Part shown: one piece after another, positions 1 to 15,035 of the stretch | How the letters are laid out: each line of letters begins with the position of its first letter | Position numbering within the stretch: position 1 is the stretch's first letter | Notes under the pieces: generated by a model | The model's input: only the letters and a program-made list of their open reading frames with translations | Told to the model about the DNA's origin: nothing | Database searches by the model: none | DNA from: Phoebastria nigripes | Taxonomy: Eukaryota > Chordata > Aves > Procellariiformes > Diomedeidae | Length of the DNA: 64,000 nucleotides | NCBI GenBank assembly: GCA_035582835.1 | Contig: JAYKAV010002795.1 | Span: 489,188-553,187 of the forward strand | Direction: 5' to 3' | Position numbers and translations under genes: made by a program

Positions 1-2339
1 GTCACCCCCAGCCACCATTGTGTCCCCCCATTGCGTGTACCCCCCCTCGGCGCAGCCCTGTGTATTTTTGCAGCAGATGGATTATTGCTGTTCCCTCTCA
101 GCCCCTCTCTAATCCGCGCCGGGGTGTCGAGTGCTAACAGATGGGTGATGCTAAGAAATAACACGCGCTTTTAATAAATCTTTTCGTTTCAAACCAGAGG
201 GGCGAGGGGAGACGTGCGGCTGTTTCTTCTCGCCTCCCCCTCGCGCGGGGAGCCGGGGTTGGGTAGCGGCTCCCGTCTGAGCGGGCCTGGAAAAGGCCCT
301 TGCTCCTGGGGGTGGGCTCCATTGTGGCTTTCCCTCTTCACCCCACATCTCCTGTCATCATGGGGGCCCCGTGGGTGCCTTCTGCCCCCTTTGCTGTGCC
401 TGGGGAGGGTCTGGGCCGCTTGCTCAGCGTCTGAGGGCGCAGGCAAGGGGCAGTGGAGGCTGTCTGCCCTCCTGGCTCCTGCTGCTTTGCTTAGAGATGG
501 GGGAGAGCGTTTCTGCGCTGTTTCCCCCTGCTAAAACCCTGTCGCTGCCACTCCCATCTCCTTGTCATCCCCCTCCAGCTGCCTGTGAACCCCCAGTCCT
601 GGGGCAGAGAGCTCTGAGCATCCCTACCTGGGGCCTGTGACTGTCCCCTAGCACTCAGAGGTGACCAAGCGTGGCAGGAGCAGGATGGGGAGGGTGGACC
701 CGGCTCCGGGCATGCTGCTGTCCCACGGGGACCAGGGTCACCGGCTCCTCCTGCTCTACTTTCCTGCCTGGCAGCGGCAGATCTTGCCTTTGTCTTCTCA
801 AAGGCTGGAAGCTTCTAATTAAAACTTCCAGCCTGCTCCCAGTTCGTTTGTCTCATTAAGAGGGGGCCAGGGAGGAGGAGGGGGGAGAGCCCAGCTCTGC
901 CTCCCCGCAGCCGCTGGGAGTGACAGCTTTCCATGCTTTGATCCCGGCTGCGTAGGAGCTGGGAGAAAATAAACCTCTAGGGAGCAGCGCGGGGGCTGGC
1001 ACAGGACCCCGAAGCCCCCGCGCCCCCGCCCACCCCACGGGACTTTAGAAAGTCTATAGGGATGGAGGTCCCCTGTCACCATGGACTGTCACACAGCACG
1101 TGTCCCCACGGATGTCACTGTTCTGGCAGGCTGGGGACACCAAGCATCACATATGGGGTACGTAGGTGCCCCAAACCAGGCGTTTCTGTGGGGAAAAAAC
1201 CCTGCCTGCTGCTGGTGACACTAGTTGGAGACAGCTGGGGGGACACGGGAACACCGGAACACCCAGCGTGAGGACGGAGGGCTGGCTGGGGACAAGGAGC
1301 TTCTGGGGGCTAAAGGGGGATGTGGCAGCAAGAGGTTGTCCCTGAGTGCTGCTCCAGTGCCACCAGTCCCACCTGTACATCCCCACCAGTGGCTCTGGGT
1401 CCCCACAGATTGCACCCACAAGGACAGGGCTGTTGCCACAACCCTCCCCAACCGGCCGCTGATGGTGGCCGTGGTCCAGCAGGGCCTGGCTGCGTGTCCC
1501 CGTCCCCGAGCGGGCTCCCTTTCCCGGCCATCGGCTGCCATCTAGCTGCCAGCCGGCGAGACCTGTCCCCATCCCTGTCCCCACAGCAGCCCCACCAGCA
1601 CCCCAGGGAGCCCCTGTCCCCCAGCTTTGTCCCAGCCGCCTCTTGGGGCACCCACCCCGATGCCACCATGTGTCCCTTACGTCCCCATGTCCCCAAAGCA
1701 CCCCTGTCCCCTGCCCGGGCTGTCCCCAAGGCCTGGCCCTGCTCCAATTTGTGGCCGTGATGCTGTGGCGCGCAGGGGACAGTGCTGGCGGTGGCCCCGT
1801 GCCCATCACCGCTGCCGTGCCTGGATCCGTCCCCCCGCCTTTCCCGGCAGCACGGTGCCCCGGCACAAAGGCACCCCACGGCTGTGCCGGGCAGCTCCGG
1901 CCCCGCACAAAGCCCCTTTCAGCCGGCCGGGGAAAGCCCCTGGCACCCGGCCCCCACCCGGGGAGGAGTCCCGGCCCTCAGTCCCCCTCCGTGGGCCAAC
2001 GGGGGGCAAAAGACCCCCCAAACTCAGTGCACGTGTGACTGGTGACATGGCCACGCACACGCAGCCGTGGCAGGATCAGGCCCCCCCCCCCCCCCGGAGC
2101 TGGGAAGGGGACCTGGTGTCCTGAGCCCCGGCCAGGCTCCAGCGGCGACCGGCCAGCGCTTTTACAGAACCACTGGGGTGGAAAGGACTTTGGAGGCTTC
2201 AGCCACTTAATTAGCAGCCTGCCTTAATTAGCAGCCTGCCCGTGCTGCCAGACTGCCTGCAAAGTGCCTTGGCCCGCTGGGGAGACGGCGCTTTGGTGGC
2301 TGGTGCTGAGCTGCTTGTGCCGGGGCTCATCCCGGGGGG
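1..2339. other. GC-rich upstream DNA without a recognisable gene
   Basis: Open frames here are GC-driven, overlap on both strands and resemble no family I recognise. AATAAA occurs at 173-178 and again near 967-972 on the plus strand. Either could be the poly(A) signal of a gene ending to the left; in human the gene upstream of GFAP in the same orientation is KIF18B, but no KIF18B coding sequence is visible. A run of 15 C lies at 2081-2095, and a 17-bp duplication containing TTAATTA lies at 2207-2240. Confidence 0.5.
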
Positions 2340-2900
2340 ATGCGACACGGGGAGCGTGGGGGTGTGTGCACGTGTGGATGTGCACGCGTGTGCATAGCAG
2401 GATGGCCGTGCGTGTGCGTGTTGTGTAGACGTGACAGGGCGTGTGCAGCTCTGTGCGTGTGCACACGTGTTCAGGGAAAGCAGCATGCGTGTGCGTATCT
2501 GCACGCTGTGTGTACACACGTATAGGCAAGGGTAGGCACGCGTCCGTGCGTTGCACATTCCTGGGAGGGATGGACGTGCGTGCATGTGTGTGGACATGGG
2601 TAGACACGCGTGTGCCTCTGTAGGTGCATGTGTGCATGCGTGTGCATGGGTGTGCGTGTGGAGGTGCGCGTGCATACAAGTAGATGTGCACGTGTGTAGA
2701 TGTGCACGTGCATGCGTGTGGGTGCCTCCGTATGGATGTGTGCACAGGACGGGGGGGGGGGTGCGCACATGGATCCATACCAGCAGCGTGCACGGGGGGC
2801 TGTGCTCGGCAGGGTGTGTGCACACGTATGCAGGGGTGTGTGCACGGGGGGGGTGCCCGTGCACACGCACACCCGAGCCTGCCCAGCGTGTCTGCCCTGA
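2340..2900. repeat. Long TG/CA-variant alternating purine-pyrimidine tract
   Basis: About 560 bases are dominated by GTGTG, GCGTG and CACGTG steps, a decayed microsatellite or minisatellite with strong purine-pyrimidine alternation. It includes an 11-G run at 2751-2761 and further G runs near 2848. Open frames across it give Cys/His/Thr-rich or Cys/Val-rich low-complexity peptides and are not genes. Such tracts can adopt Z-DNA and are often length-polymorphic. It lies 0.5-1.1 kb upstream of the GFAP start. Confidence 0.8.
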
Positions 2901-2964
2901 GCACCTCAAGATGTCGTGGGGATCCATCCCCAGGGTGCAGATACAGCCCAGGCCCTCGCAGCGG

Positions 2965-3115
2965 GCACCCTATGACACTGCACCCGGCCTCGCACCCAGC
3001 ACCCACGGTGCCCCATGGCAATGCACCCAGCACCCATGGTGCCCTGCGACGTTGCACCCAGCGCCTGTGGTGCCCCATGGCATTGCACCCAGCCTTGCAC
3101 CCAGCACCCACCTGC
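2965..3115. repeat. Short GC-rich minisatellite upstream of GFAP
   Basis: Four to five imperfect copies of a roughly 33-base unit are built on GCACCCAGCACCCA followed by TGGTGCCCCATGGCA. The copies differ by a few substitutions, so this is an old tandem duplication. It explains the repetitive Ala/Pro/His peptides predicted here. Confidence 0.7.
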
Positions 3116-3283
3116 TGGCTGCCCCACGGGAGCCCGTGGCCACCACTCTGCCTCCCGCCCTGGTGCGTGCCCCAGGCCCCCCCTGGGCCCTGGCAGTGCC
3201 CGCCGGGGGGGCAGGCGGTGGGCAGGGGGCCATGTCGCGGTGCCCGGGCTGGGTGCCAGGGCGCATCCGCCCCCACCGGGCGC

Positions 3284-3303
3284 CACAAAGGCCGGCTTTT
3301 GTG
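3284..3303. promoter_or_regulatory. Inverted SOX-type motif pair in the GFAP promoter
   Basis: CACAAAG (3284-3290) and CTTTTGTG (3296-3303) face each other across a 5-base GCCGG spacer. Paired inverted ACAAAG sites with a short spacer are the usual arrangement for dimeric SOXE proteins (SOX9, SOX10). The pair lies about 115 bases upstream of the GFAP start codon. SOX9 is an established regulator of astrocyte genes; binding here is inferred from the motif only. Confidence 0.55.
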
Positions 3304-3319
3304 CTGGTCCTCTGGCTCC

Positions 3320-3334
3320 CTGGCTGGTGGCCAG
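3320..3334. promoter_or_regulatory. NFI-type palindrome in the GFAP promoter
   Basis: CTGGC, five bases, then GCCAG: this matches the NFI full-site layout (TTGGC-N5-GCCAA) apart from the outermost base of each arm. It lies between the SOX-like pair and the TATA-like box. NFIA and NFIB are established activators of GFAP during astrocyte differentiation. Assignment rests on the motif and its position. Confidence 0.55.
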
Positions 3335-3372
3335 CGCCGGGGCAGCCGGCGGGGCTAGGGGCCCCCAGGCTC

Positions 3373-3379
3373 CATAAAA
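3373..3379 (+). promoter_or_regulatory. GFAP TATA-like box (CATAAAA)
   Basis: CATAAAA lies 38-44 bases before the GFAP ATG. Transcription starting about 25-30 bases downstream would give a 5' UTR of only 10-20 bases, as is known for mammalian GFAP mRNA. No other AT-rich core element is present in this GC-rich stretch. Confidence 0.65.
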
Positions 3380-3416
3380 CCCCCTGGGCCGGGCACATCA
3401 CGCCCACCCCTTCAGC

Positions 3417-8477
<5,061 letters not shown>

Positions 8478-10220
8478 GGTGAGCGAGCTGCAGCAGCCGC
8501 ACGCTTGTAGCTGTAGCTCCGTAGGTCCCATCTGATGCTGCGAGGGAGCCCCGTGGCCAGGCACGGATCGTGGGAGGAGCCGGTGGTGCTTTGGCAGGGG
8601 GCATCTCCCTGCCACCCACCCCTCGCCTCTCCCATGTCACCCGTGCTTCAGGGACCACTGACACCCTATTTGGGGCTGGCTGCTGGCAAAGCACCTGTCC
8701 GACAGGCGATACCCGGGGGAGGTGAGCGGTACCGGGCAGAGCCGAGTTCCCCCACCAGGATGCTGTCGCGTTCCCACGGCTCGGAGGGACCGGCGGTTTT
8801 GGGGCTGTGCCTGCGCTCGCCCTGGGTCTCCAGTTCACCAGTGCCCAGGGAAAGAGTCCGTCCTGTTTCAATCTCTGTGCACCGGTCAGACAAGATGACG
8901 GTGCCAAGAGCGTCTCTCCCTGCATCCCACCCTGCTGCCCTCTCTCTGGTCTAGGAGGCCACCCCGAATCTCCCCAGTGCACACAGGCCCTGAGCATCTT
9001 TGGGGGGGCTGCAGGGGACAAGGTACCAGCTGGTGAGGGACATTTCCCTGTCACAGAGCATCGGGTGGGCTTAGCCAAGAGGCATGGGCAGGAGGAAGGG
9101 GAGGATGGAGAGGCAGGGTGCTGTTGGGATGGTGTAAAAGGGTGATGAAATGGGGATAATGAGGGGTTCCTGGGGACACTGGGGTGTCCAGGGTGGTTTG
9201 TGGGGCTGGAGCAGTGGTGGGCACAGCAGGCTGGGTGGCCTCATGGGCTTCTCTTGGCACAGTGCCATGGGGCTGTCCTGACCCCCACTGGGTGTCCACC
9301 ACCAAGGTGTCCCCATCGCTGTGGTGGGTAAAACAGTCCCAAGGGGCTTGTGGCGAGGGGTGACCCACGGCCATTGCGCCTGGCCCCTCGCCTGGGGGGG
9401 GTCCCACGCAGGTGAAAATGGAGAGGAGGGGAGTGCAGAGGAGGAGGAGGAGGAGGGTGTTGGGGCACCCATGGGTGGTCTTACAGCAGGAGGTGCCTCC
9501 CATGACCCAGGAGTGATGGCGGAGGACAGACAGAGCCATCCTTGTCCTGCCTGTCCCACCTGGGCTCACACNAGGAGCCAGGAGGGCCAGGGACTGGGGC
9601 CTGCCCCGTCACAATCCCTGCCACGCATGGAGCCCACCCCCCGGCATGGGCATTCAAGATGGGGTTGGAAGAAATCCCTTGTCCCTGGGCTCAACGTGGC
9701 CCTGTCCCCCCATCNGTCCTCCCGTGCTCCCCTAGACCAGCACATGCCACCGGCCCACCCAGGGCCACTGCCCAGCCTGGTGCTCGCCCGCAGCCCCCAT
9801 CCCCACCTTTGATTTAGCTACTGACCACGAGCGAAACCTGCCCTGATGCCACCTAACGTTGGAGCAACAACCCAGCATTGCTTCTTGTACCCCGTAAGCC
9901 CTTTGGGATGAGCACACGGCATGCCACTCAGATGCCATCCCCCTCTTCCCCTCCGTCCCCCTTGTCCCCTGGCTCAGGTGCTGAGCATGCTTTGCAGCTA
10001 CTGGCTCCAGAAAGGCCATTCCTGGGGCAGGAGATGTTATAAGAGGAGATGTGGGTGCTGCCCAGGTTTGGCATCTGGGGTGGGATGGCGGTGGCCCAGG
10101 GGGCTCGGTCCCCTGCGAGCAGCCTCCAGCTGGAGCTTTGCAGCCCACGTTGCTACTGAATTAATGCACTAACGCCTGCGGCAGCTTGAGATGAGAAATA
10201 AAGCTAACGCAAGCGCTATG
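8478..10220 (+). other. GFAP: GFAP 3' untranslated region
   Basis: From the TAG at 8475-8477 to the first convincing poly(A) signal there is about 1.7 kb with no supported coding frame. That is close to the 3' UTR length of mammalian GFAP. Single Ns occur at 9572 and 9715. The extent is inferred from the signal, not from transcript data. Confidence 0.6.
10197..10202 (+). terminator. Probable GFAP poly(A) signal AATAAA
   Basis: A canonical AATAAA is followed within about 30 bases by a T/G-containing stretch. It is the only canonical plus-strand signal between the GFAP stop codon and the convergent FAM187A gene that gives an expected 3' UTR length. A further plus-strand AATAAA occurs near 11180. 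Confidence 0.6.
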
Positions 10221-11536
10221 ATTCCACAGTTGTGCCTGCAATCTGCCTCTCTGCAGCCAGTGCCGTGGATTATTTGGGATTAGCGGGGAGGCGAGGCCCT
10301 TCAGGAGCCCAAACCAGGCTCAAACTCGCTGGGGGACGCAAGCTCAGTGCTGTACCCCAAGGCATGGCCAATGCTTCATGGGTCAACACCCATAAGGGAT
10401 TGCAACCCCGGGGAGGCAGGTGCAGGATTAACCCCCCTGGAGCCAGCAGCCAGGCAGCGGGGTGGGAGAGATCCCCTTCCCGGGAGGGAGGGAAGGGAAG
10501 CAGGGATCTGCTCAGGGGTCTTCAGCCCCAAACCCAGCTCCTTCCCCGCATGAACCCAGGCTGCAGCTCCTGGGATCGGCTGCAGCTGTCAGGACTGATG
10601 GTGGATCTGACATCCTGCACATCATCAATGTGGTTCAAGTGCCTGAGTGTCACTGGGACCCTCAATGCTGCCCTCCTGGATGGTGGGATTTCTCTTGGGA
10701 AAGCTGAAATCCCCAAGCCACATCCTTGAAAAAAGGAGCGGAGACGAGCCCCGTGGGGAATTCCTGCACCACGCTGAGGCGCAAGCAAGTGGCCACCTAA
10801 ACCCTGTAGAGATGCCATCCTCTTTGGAGGACATGCATAATAATTTTGTCAGGCATAAATATTGACTCACAAGTCTGTGCTGAGTCGGGCGAGTTAAAAA
10901 AACCAAGCAAAAACCAGAGAAATTTCTGAAGAAAATCACCAGATTCATTTGAAAATTTCTTTTTTTTTCCTTCAAAAATGAAAAATGTTTAAACCAGAAT
11001 TTTTAAAAATGGGTTTGCTCCAGCTAAGGACCTCAAAGGAACATGAACGTTTTGAAACATTGGCACTCAAAGTTCTCAGCAATGAAAAGAAGTAAAAAAT
11101 AGGATAAGAAAAGCAAGAATTAATTGGATTAAAATAGTTTGGTGGATCTTTTCAGCAGCCTTTTAGAAAAACAGCTCTAATAAATCACTGATGCGGTTCG
11201 AGAACTCTGTAGAGCTTGGCCAGAAGATCTTGCAACAACTCCAAGTATTCTTTTGAAAAGGACTATATTGAGCTTAAAACCTCACATACCGCAAGCCAGC
11301 AGCAGAGCCAGGAACAAATCGTGGCAGTGTGAAATGCCCGCCTGTCCCTACTAAGCCGTACCAATCTCCAGCACGGGGTTTTCCACATCGGTCCTCACTG
11401 TCACGCTCTTGACCCAAAAGGGAGGATGAGCAGGTACTGGCAGCATTTTGATTTCTAATGGTCAGAACCTTGGAAATTTCTAATGGGAGGATGGTCCAAG
11501 GTGTAAGAGTGACCCGTCGGGGCCATGGTAGAGATG
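10221..11536. other. GFAP-FAM187A convergent intergenic interval
   Basis: GC content falls abruptly to AT-rich DNA between about 10850 and 11290. No coding exon, RNA gene or clear repeat is seen. The FAM187A 3' UTR must lie in the right part, but I find no canonical minus-strand poly(A) hexamer. Confidence 0.5.
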
Positions 11537-12781
11537 CTATGTCCTGGCAGGGCACCTGAACACCCGCTGGCAGCAGCGGCACATGTGGATGACGATGAAA
11601 ACGATGCTGATGATGACGTAGCTCATGCCAATGGCCTTGACAGCGTAGATTGTCTCGGGATCGTTGAGCGTCCGCCTGCGCCGATGCTGGTACATCACGC
11701 TGAGACGGAAGCCGGCCACCATCTTGCCCTCCCGCCAGCAGAAGTAGGTGCCTCCATCACTGACCCGGACCCGCTGGATGTGCAGGTGGTTTCCGTGGTC
11801 GATGAAGACCCGCATGCTCTTGTTGACACCTACAAGGTAGCGGGAGCGGTAGAGCCGGATGGAGTCCTTGTCCCAGGCCACAGCATGCTCGGGCCGGGCT
11901 CCTGGGCACGCGATGATCAGGCCACTTCCAACAGGCTGCTTGTGAAACTGCGTGGGGACGTGGGGCAGCCAGGGCTTCTCGCCCAGCTTGGAAAGGACGT
12001 TGGAGATGGCCTGCATGCCTTCCTCAGGGACCTCCTCCTTCAGGCAAGGGGTCAGGCAGCTTCGGATGGCCACCTCGGGTCTCCGGAGGTGGCTGGCGCG
12101 CTGGAAACGTACGGGGACAGCCCTTGAGCCGCAGGACGTGACGTTGGGCACAGCAGCACGATAGCGAGGGTGCAGCTGGGCACTCTGCATGTAGCAGAGC
12201 CCGATCCGCCGCTGCTCGCCTCTCACCCCACAGCGGTCGCATCTGGTCCAGTCCCAGAAGGTGGTGAAGAGGCTGAAGAGCTTCTCCGTGTAGTCATCCT
12301 GGACGTGCTGCCCTCTGTCCACAAAAGCCACTGTGATGTGCTTGGTGGGCTGCACGTCCACGTCATAGCCGTAAAAGAAGTCCCCTTTCTTAGTGCCGCA
12401 CAAGTAGTGTCCTGAGTCCGTCACCTGGGCTCGGAAGACGATGAGACTGAACATCCGAATACTGAAACGCTTCAGCACGTCACTGCCCACATGGATATGG
12501 CCTGAGTCGACAACCACAGTGCCGGCAAAGTCCGTCAGGACCGTAGTTTTGTGGCTGCCCAAGTTACTCTGGAAGTACCAGATGACAGAAGAGACCTCTT
12601 CGGGCTTGCAATTGCAGGGGAGCTCGAAGGTCATGTCAGCCAAGTAAGCGGCATTGTCGAACATCAGGAAAGCAGGACAAGCCATCCTCTTGAACACATC
12701 TCCTTTCTCTTCAATCGCAAAAGCATGGAGAACATCTACCAGGCAGAGGAGAACGGCAGCTCCCGGCAGCCTCGTCACCAT
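11537..12781 (-). CDS. FAM187A: FAM187A, Ig-like single-pass membrane protein, intact single coding exon
   Basis: The single coding exon encodes 414 aa, close to human FAM187A (413). A hydrophobic signal peptide (about 1-22) is followed by an Ig-like V domain (Cys56/58, Trp68, and the D-x-G-x-Y-x-C motif ending at Cys128). A Cys/Trp-rich linker (WDWTRCDRC, 176-184) leads to a second Ig-like domain (Cys292, Trp303, D-G-G-T-Y-F-C ending at 348), a transmembrane helix (about 379-400) and a short Cys/Arg-rich cytoplasmic tail. N-glycosylation sequons occur at NVT (213) and NKS (320). Function is largely unknown. It lies between GFAP and CCDC103, in the same orientation as CCDC103, as in mammals. 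A CTGCAG acceptor 15 bases before the ATG (plus-strand 12797-12802) suggests a spliced 5' UTR; in human FAM187A can be joined to CCDC103 by read-through. Confidence 0.93.
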   Translation of the reverse strand: MVTRLPGAAVLLCLVDVLHAFAIEEKGDVFKRMACPAFLMFDNAAYLADMTFELPCNCKPEEVSSVIWYFQSNLGSHKTTVLTDFAGTVVVDSGHIHVGSDVLKRFSIRMFSLIVFRAQVTDSGHYLCGTKKGDFFYGYDVDVQPTKHITVAFVDRGQHVQDDYTEKLFSLFTTFWDWTRCDRCGVRGEQRRIGLCYMQSAQLHPRYRAAVPNVTSCGSRAVPVRFQRASHLRRPEVAIRSCLTPCLKEEVPEEGMQAISNVLSKLGEKPWLPHVPTQFHKQPVGSGLIIACPGARPEHAVAWDKDSIRLYRSRYLVGVNKSMRVFIDHGNHLHIQRVRVSDGGTYFCWREGKMVAGFRLSVMYQHRRRRTLNDPETIYAVKAIGMSYVIISIVFIVIHMCRCCQRVFRCPART

Positions 12782-12802
12782 CGCGCCGGGCGGTCCCTGC
12801 AG

Positions 12803-14860
12803 TCAGCAGAACCAACCCAGCCACCGCGTCCTCAGCGGGGATAGCAGGAACCTATGCGTGGGGTTAGCAGTGCCAGCACGGGCCAGGGATGGTGCACACA
12901 CCAGCCTGCTTGCCAAAGATGGGGTTAGCAAATGACCGCCCCCCTGCAGTGCACGTGGCTGACAGCAGGGATCAAACAGTGGCTGAAACATCCCATCTCA
13001 GCCAAATACCTGCTGGGAAGCACTCCATCCTGCCCAGGCAGGCTGTCCCCTGGGACACGGACTCTAGAACCTCTCCTCTCTCCCAGCCACTCTAGAGTGT
13101 TGTCCGTGCCCTGGGCAACGAGCGGGCAGGTCGTTTGTGCAGCACAGCCACAGAGGGAAGATGCAGTGATGGGAAGGGTGGTGGGAACAAGGGAACTGCC
13201 GACATCTTCTTGAAAGACTCACATGCAGTAAATGTTAAGGATTGCTCTGACCCCTCTGAGAGCAATGAACCCAGAGGAGAGCCTACTCCGATGGCAGCTG
13301 ACCTCTGTAGTCCAGAACAAGAGGTTTCAAACATGGTATTTAGACTTCTACATCTCCCTGTTGGCTTTCCAAGGATTTGTGTGCTGAAGCTCTTCTGCAC
13401 AGGTAATGTTTGAGACTCCTCCTCTCTGAGTGATTGAGCGAGGCTTTTCATTAACATCACCCTTGCCTGGGCTGATGCTGGAACCAGCCCTGGAGGCCTT
13501 AAATGCATCTCTCTATGGTGAAGGTGAGCTATTTGCTCCCCACTGACTCTGACCGGACCTTCAGCTCAGCTTTTGGCACTTCTTGAGCAGACGCTCAGCT
13601 CAGACCATGAACTGACGGACTGAGAAACTGATCCCAGCTGGTCTAACAGCCCATCCTCCCGTAAACATTCACACAACCTCTCCTGTACTTCATTTCTCCT
13701 GAGTCTTCTCACCAAACCACGGGGATTTTGCCTTTCCCCAAGTGATGGGGATGCAGCAGGCTGCTCCCATCCTTGACATAGGATGTGAGTGCAAGCCCTG
13801 AGCCTCCGGACTGCTGAAAGCACTGTGCCTGATCCCACCAAAACTGTAACTGTCATGCTGGGGCTGTTACCGCATCAACNTCCTCCACCCTGACCTTGGG
13901 AAACTCCAGGATCTTCGTTGTTTTGTTTAAGACTTCAGCTCTTGGCTTTCTGCTAGTCCTCAGGTTTGCAAGTGTTATGCAAAGGCAAGAGGAATGGCAC
14001 CCACAACAGATTGCAGGGACACAGATGTCCCCAAGATAGATGCCACAAAGCCCAACATTCAAGTGCCAGACCTCAGAGGATAATCAATTAGGTGCCTAGT
14101 GGTTTCTACAGAGAAGGTGGGAGAGGGATGGTTCTGGCCTGCCAGGGTGACTCTACCTTTTGCTTCTCTAGCTGGGTTTTGCAACAAAACGGACCTGACA
14201 GTTGTTTTTGAACTGAATTCAAGGGAGTCTGAGCACTGTAACATACAGTGGGCTCCTCAGCACACTTGGGAGAAGCTTGAGGATGCTCCCAGACCAGAAC
14301 TGCAAGAGAGCTTGGTGGGTAGGTGCTGAGCTGTGCCATATGAAGGCCTCTCTGGTCGGCAGCCAAAACAGAAGAGCAACTCAATTTAGACACAGTATTA
14401 GGCAGTCCTGGAGAGTCTCTTTTTTGGACTGATGCCTGTCAGTTCCTTCGAAGTTTCAATTTACGTGGAATTTCAGCAAATCAGATAGTGTCTGAGATCA
14501 TAGGACCATGAGGTGACAGGATCTCTGAGGTCTACCCCATGCCCTGCTGGATGGGGTAGAATAACAATAAAATAGCTGGTTGGATTGTCCCAGATATACC
14601 ACCTTGCACAGCATTTCCACCTCCATCAGCCCATTCTAACTTCAGTGGATGCACGGTTAAACACGAAGTGTCATTGATTACATTNCTTAAATCCTGTGAG
14701 TGACAATGGACAGAGATGAAAAAGGGAAGGGACTATTTGGGTTTTGGTTTCCCCTTCAAAAATACCAGCCTAGTTTTACTTTGTTCTCCTCATCTAAGAG
14801 ATTCTCACAGAGCCATTCTGTGAGGACACCCTGCCCCAGAGATCACAACACAGTCCTTTC
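12803..14860. other. Interval between FAM187A and CCDC103
   Basis: No coding exon with homology is visible. Predicted frames of 60-138 codons lack recognisable motifs and overlap on both strands. The stretch should contain the FAM187A promoter or part of a read-through intron from CCDC103. Confidence 0.45.
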
Positions 14861-14871
14861 AATAACTAACC

Positions 14872-14877
14872 TTTATT
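14872..14877 (-). terminator. Probable CCDC103 poly(A) signal
   Basis: TTTATT on the plus strand is AATAAA on the CCDC103 strand, about 160 bases past the CCDC103 stop. This is a plausible short 3' UTR. No transcript evidence is available here. Confidence 0.5.
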
Positions 14878-15035
14878 TGTGCACAACTATTGCTCTGGGT
14901 GGCTCCCAGGTACAGAGAAATGTACAGCAATGCTCCAGAAGCATCCGATTTAGCCATCTCGCACAGTGATGCCAAAGTCAAGCTTTGAGCCTCTTTTGCA
15001 CTCTGTTTCCGGATGACCCTCGTGCTTCTGCTCCT

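Noticed and set aside
1147..1908. Minus-strand 253-codon frame upstream of GFAP
   Set aside because: The composition is Gly/Trp/Arg-rich as expected from GC-rich DNA. Several overlapping frames on both strands are equally long, and nothing resembles a known protein.
2470..2478. TTCAGGGAA as a STAT3 site upstream of GFAP
   Set aside because: The TTC-N3-GAA pattern is expected about once in 4 kb by chance, and it lies inside a degenerate repeat without supporting context.
2224..3288. Minus-strand 354-codon frame rich in Cys, His and Thr
   Set aside because: It is a translation of the TG/CA tract and adjoining minisatellite. Similar long frames exist on the other strand, and there is no conserved domain.
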